A stretch of DNA of 64,000 bases from Pseudomonas trivialis (GTDB taxonomy: Bacteria; Pseudomonadota; Gammaproteobacteria; Pseudomonadales; Pseudomonadaceae), in NCBI RefSeq assembly GCF_001439805.1, contig NZ_JYLK01000017.1:81228-145227 (forward strand), in the 5' to 3' direction. Every line of letters starts with the position of its first letter. Positions within the stretch are counted from its first letter, which is position 1. A model generated the notes under the pieces. The model searched no databases. It had not been told where the DNA came from and was given only the letters and a program-made list of their open reading frames with translations. The translations under genes and the position numbers were made by a program. This document shows positions 63,552 to 64,000 of the stretch, piece by piece.

Positions 63552-64000
63552 CTGTTGAAAAGTCGATTTTCAGGAAACGTGACGCTGAGCTTGGCCTCAT
63601 CAAAGAACCTATTCACCACTGTTAAGTGGTTTTTCGGTACTTCGTTGACCGTTGCTGCTTTGTCAGTGGGTTAATTTGAGGGTTTTTGCTGATTTCGGGC
63701 GCACCTATCCTGTGGTTGGCGGCCCGTGAGAGGTGAGTTTGGCCAGTCGGCGCAGGTTCTGTACCGCAGCCGCTAACGTAAATTCATCAGTCGCGCCACT
63801 CATCCCACGTAGTCGCAAGCGATCCAGTTTCAAGATGCGCTTGAGGTGGGCGAATAACATTTCGACTTTCTTGCGTTCGTGACGAGATCGCACATATTCC
63901 GGCGTCTTCGCGATTCGCCGAGCCACATCACGAGCCGCTTCATGAACGCTACGGGCGATCTTACGAACCGATGTGTTCGGGCAGCACTTGGCTTTCATCG
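63552..64000 (-). mobile_element. IS1182-type element, terminal part (continues past window)
   Basis: The transposase C-terminus reads leftward and ends at 63705. About 150 nt further left lies CTGTTGAAAAGTCG, similar to terminal repeats I recall for IS1182-type elements. The other end is outside the window, so the boundary at 63552 is tentative. Confidence 0.5.
63705..64000 (-). CDS. IS1182-family transposase, C-terminal part (partial)
   Basis: About 97 codons are in the window and the frame is open at its right edge. It has KCCPNTSVRKIARSVHEAA, then ERKKVEMLFAHLKRILKLDRLRLRG with the catalytic Glu in the K-x-V-E-x-x-F segment, and a C-terminal LAAAVQNLRRLAKL. These fit the end of the DDE domain of IS1182-type transposases. 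The visible part is intact. Confidence 0.75.
   Translation of the reverse strand, partial: MKAKCCPNTSVRKIARSVHEAARDVARRIAKTPEYVRSRHERKKVEMLFAHLKRILKLDRLRLRGMSGATDEFTLAAAVQNLRRLAKLTSHGPPTTG

Overview
The window reads as chromosome of a fluorescent-group Pseudomonas. The evidence is a high-GC nonribosomal peptide synthetase (NRPS) operon of pseudomonad type with a PvdE/SyrD-like exporter, a DUF1120 chaperone-usher fimbria next to a RocS/RocA- or BvgS/BvgA-like two-component pair, CsbD and DUF1206 genes, a REP-like repeat, and Pseudomonas-type catA, nhaA and IS fragments. The species cannot be fixed from the sequence alone.

Region 1 (1-42332) is a lipopeptide siderophore locus. A run of eight minus-strand genes (38538 down to 720) with overlaps or gaps of at most about 36 nt looks like one operon of about 38 kb: a stand-alone Fe(II)/2-oxoglutarate hydroxylase; a fatty-acyl-AMP ligase with acyl carrier and condensation domain; a second hydroxylase; four NRPS proteins; and an export ABC transporter. 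A FhuF-like ferric-siderophore reductase converges on its 3' end. A TonB-dependent receptor and a diaminobutyrate (Dab) aminotransferase read away on the other strand from a shared intergenic region with a candidate Fur box. Reading the adenylation-domain pocket residues by eye gives eight modules: His - Dab(?) - basic residue(?) - Ser - Ser(epimerised) - Asp - Dab(?) - Asp, started by a fatty acid and released by a thioesterase. Three hydroxylases (two free, one fused to an NRPS) match three hydroxylatable residues (one His, two Asp). Three condensation-superfamily domains have lost the HHxxxDG motif, which fits the 'interface domain' described for siderophore beta-hydroxylases. The layout fits the corrugatin/ornicorrugatin/histicorrugatin siderophore family.

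Region 2 (42336-50671) holds a chaperone-usher fimbrial operon (subunit, usher, chaperone) followed by an unorthodox BvgS/EvgS-type sensor kinase and its LuxR-type response regulator. A 17-nt palindromic motif occurs twice, once upstream of the fimbrial subunit and once upstream of the regulator, and is a candidate regulator-binding site.

Region 3 (50926-55369) carries ordinary small genes: a secreted small protein, a CsbD-like protein, a DUF1206 membrane protein, a small membrane protein, a REP-like repeat and a chemoreceptor.

Region 4 (about 55600-64000) is a decayed mosaic. It holds truncated acyl-CoA dehydrogenase-like, catA and nhaA fragments, a BPSL0761-like small gene, a C-protein-like XRE regulator with a palindromic operator, a 1167-bp IS5-family element with a nonsense mutation and CTAG flanks, small orphan ORFs, a multiply broken gene of unknown function, a TGACC repeat array like an IS end, and the end of an IS1182-type element running off the window. 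No rRNA, tRNA or CRISPR array was seen.
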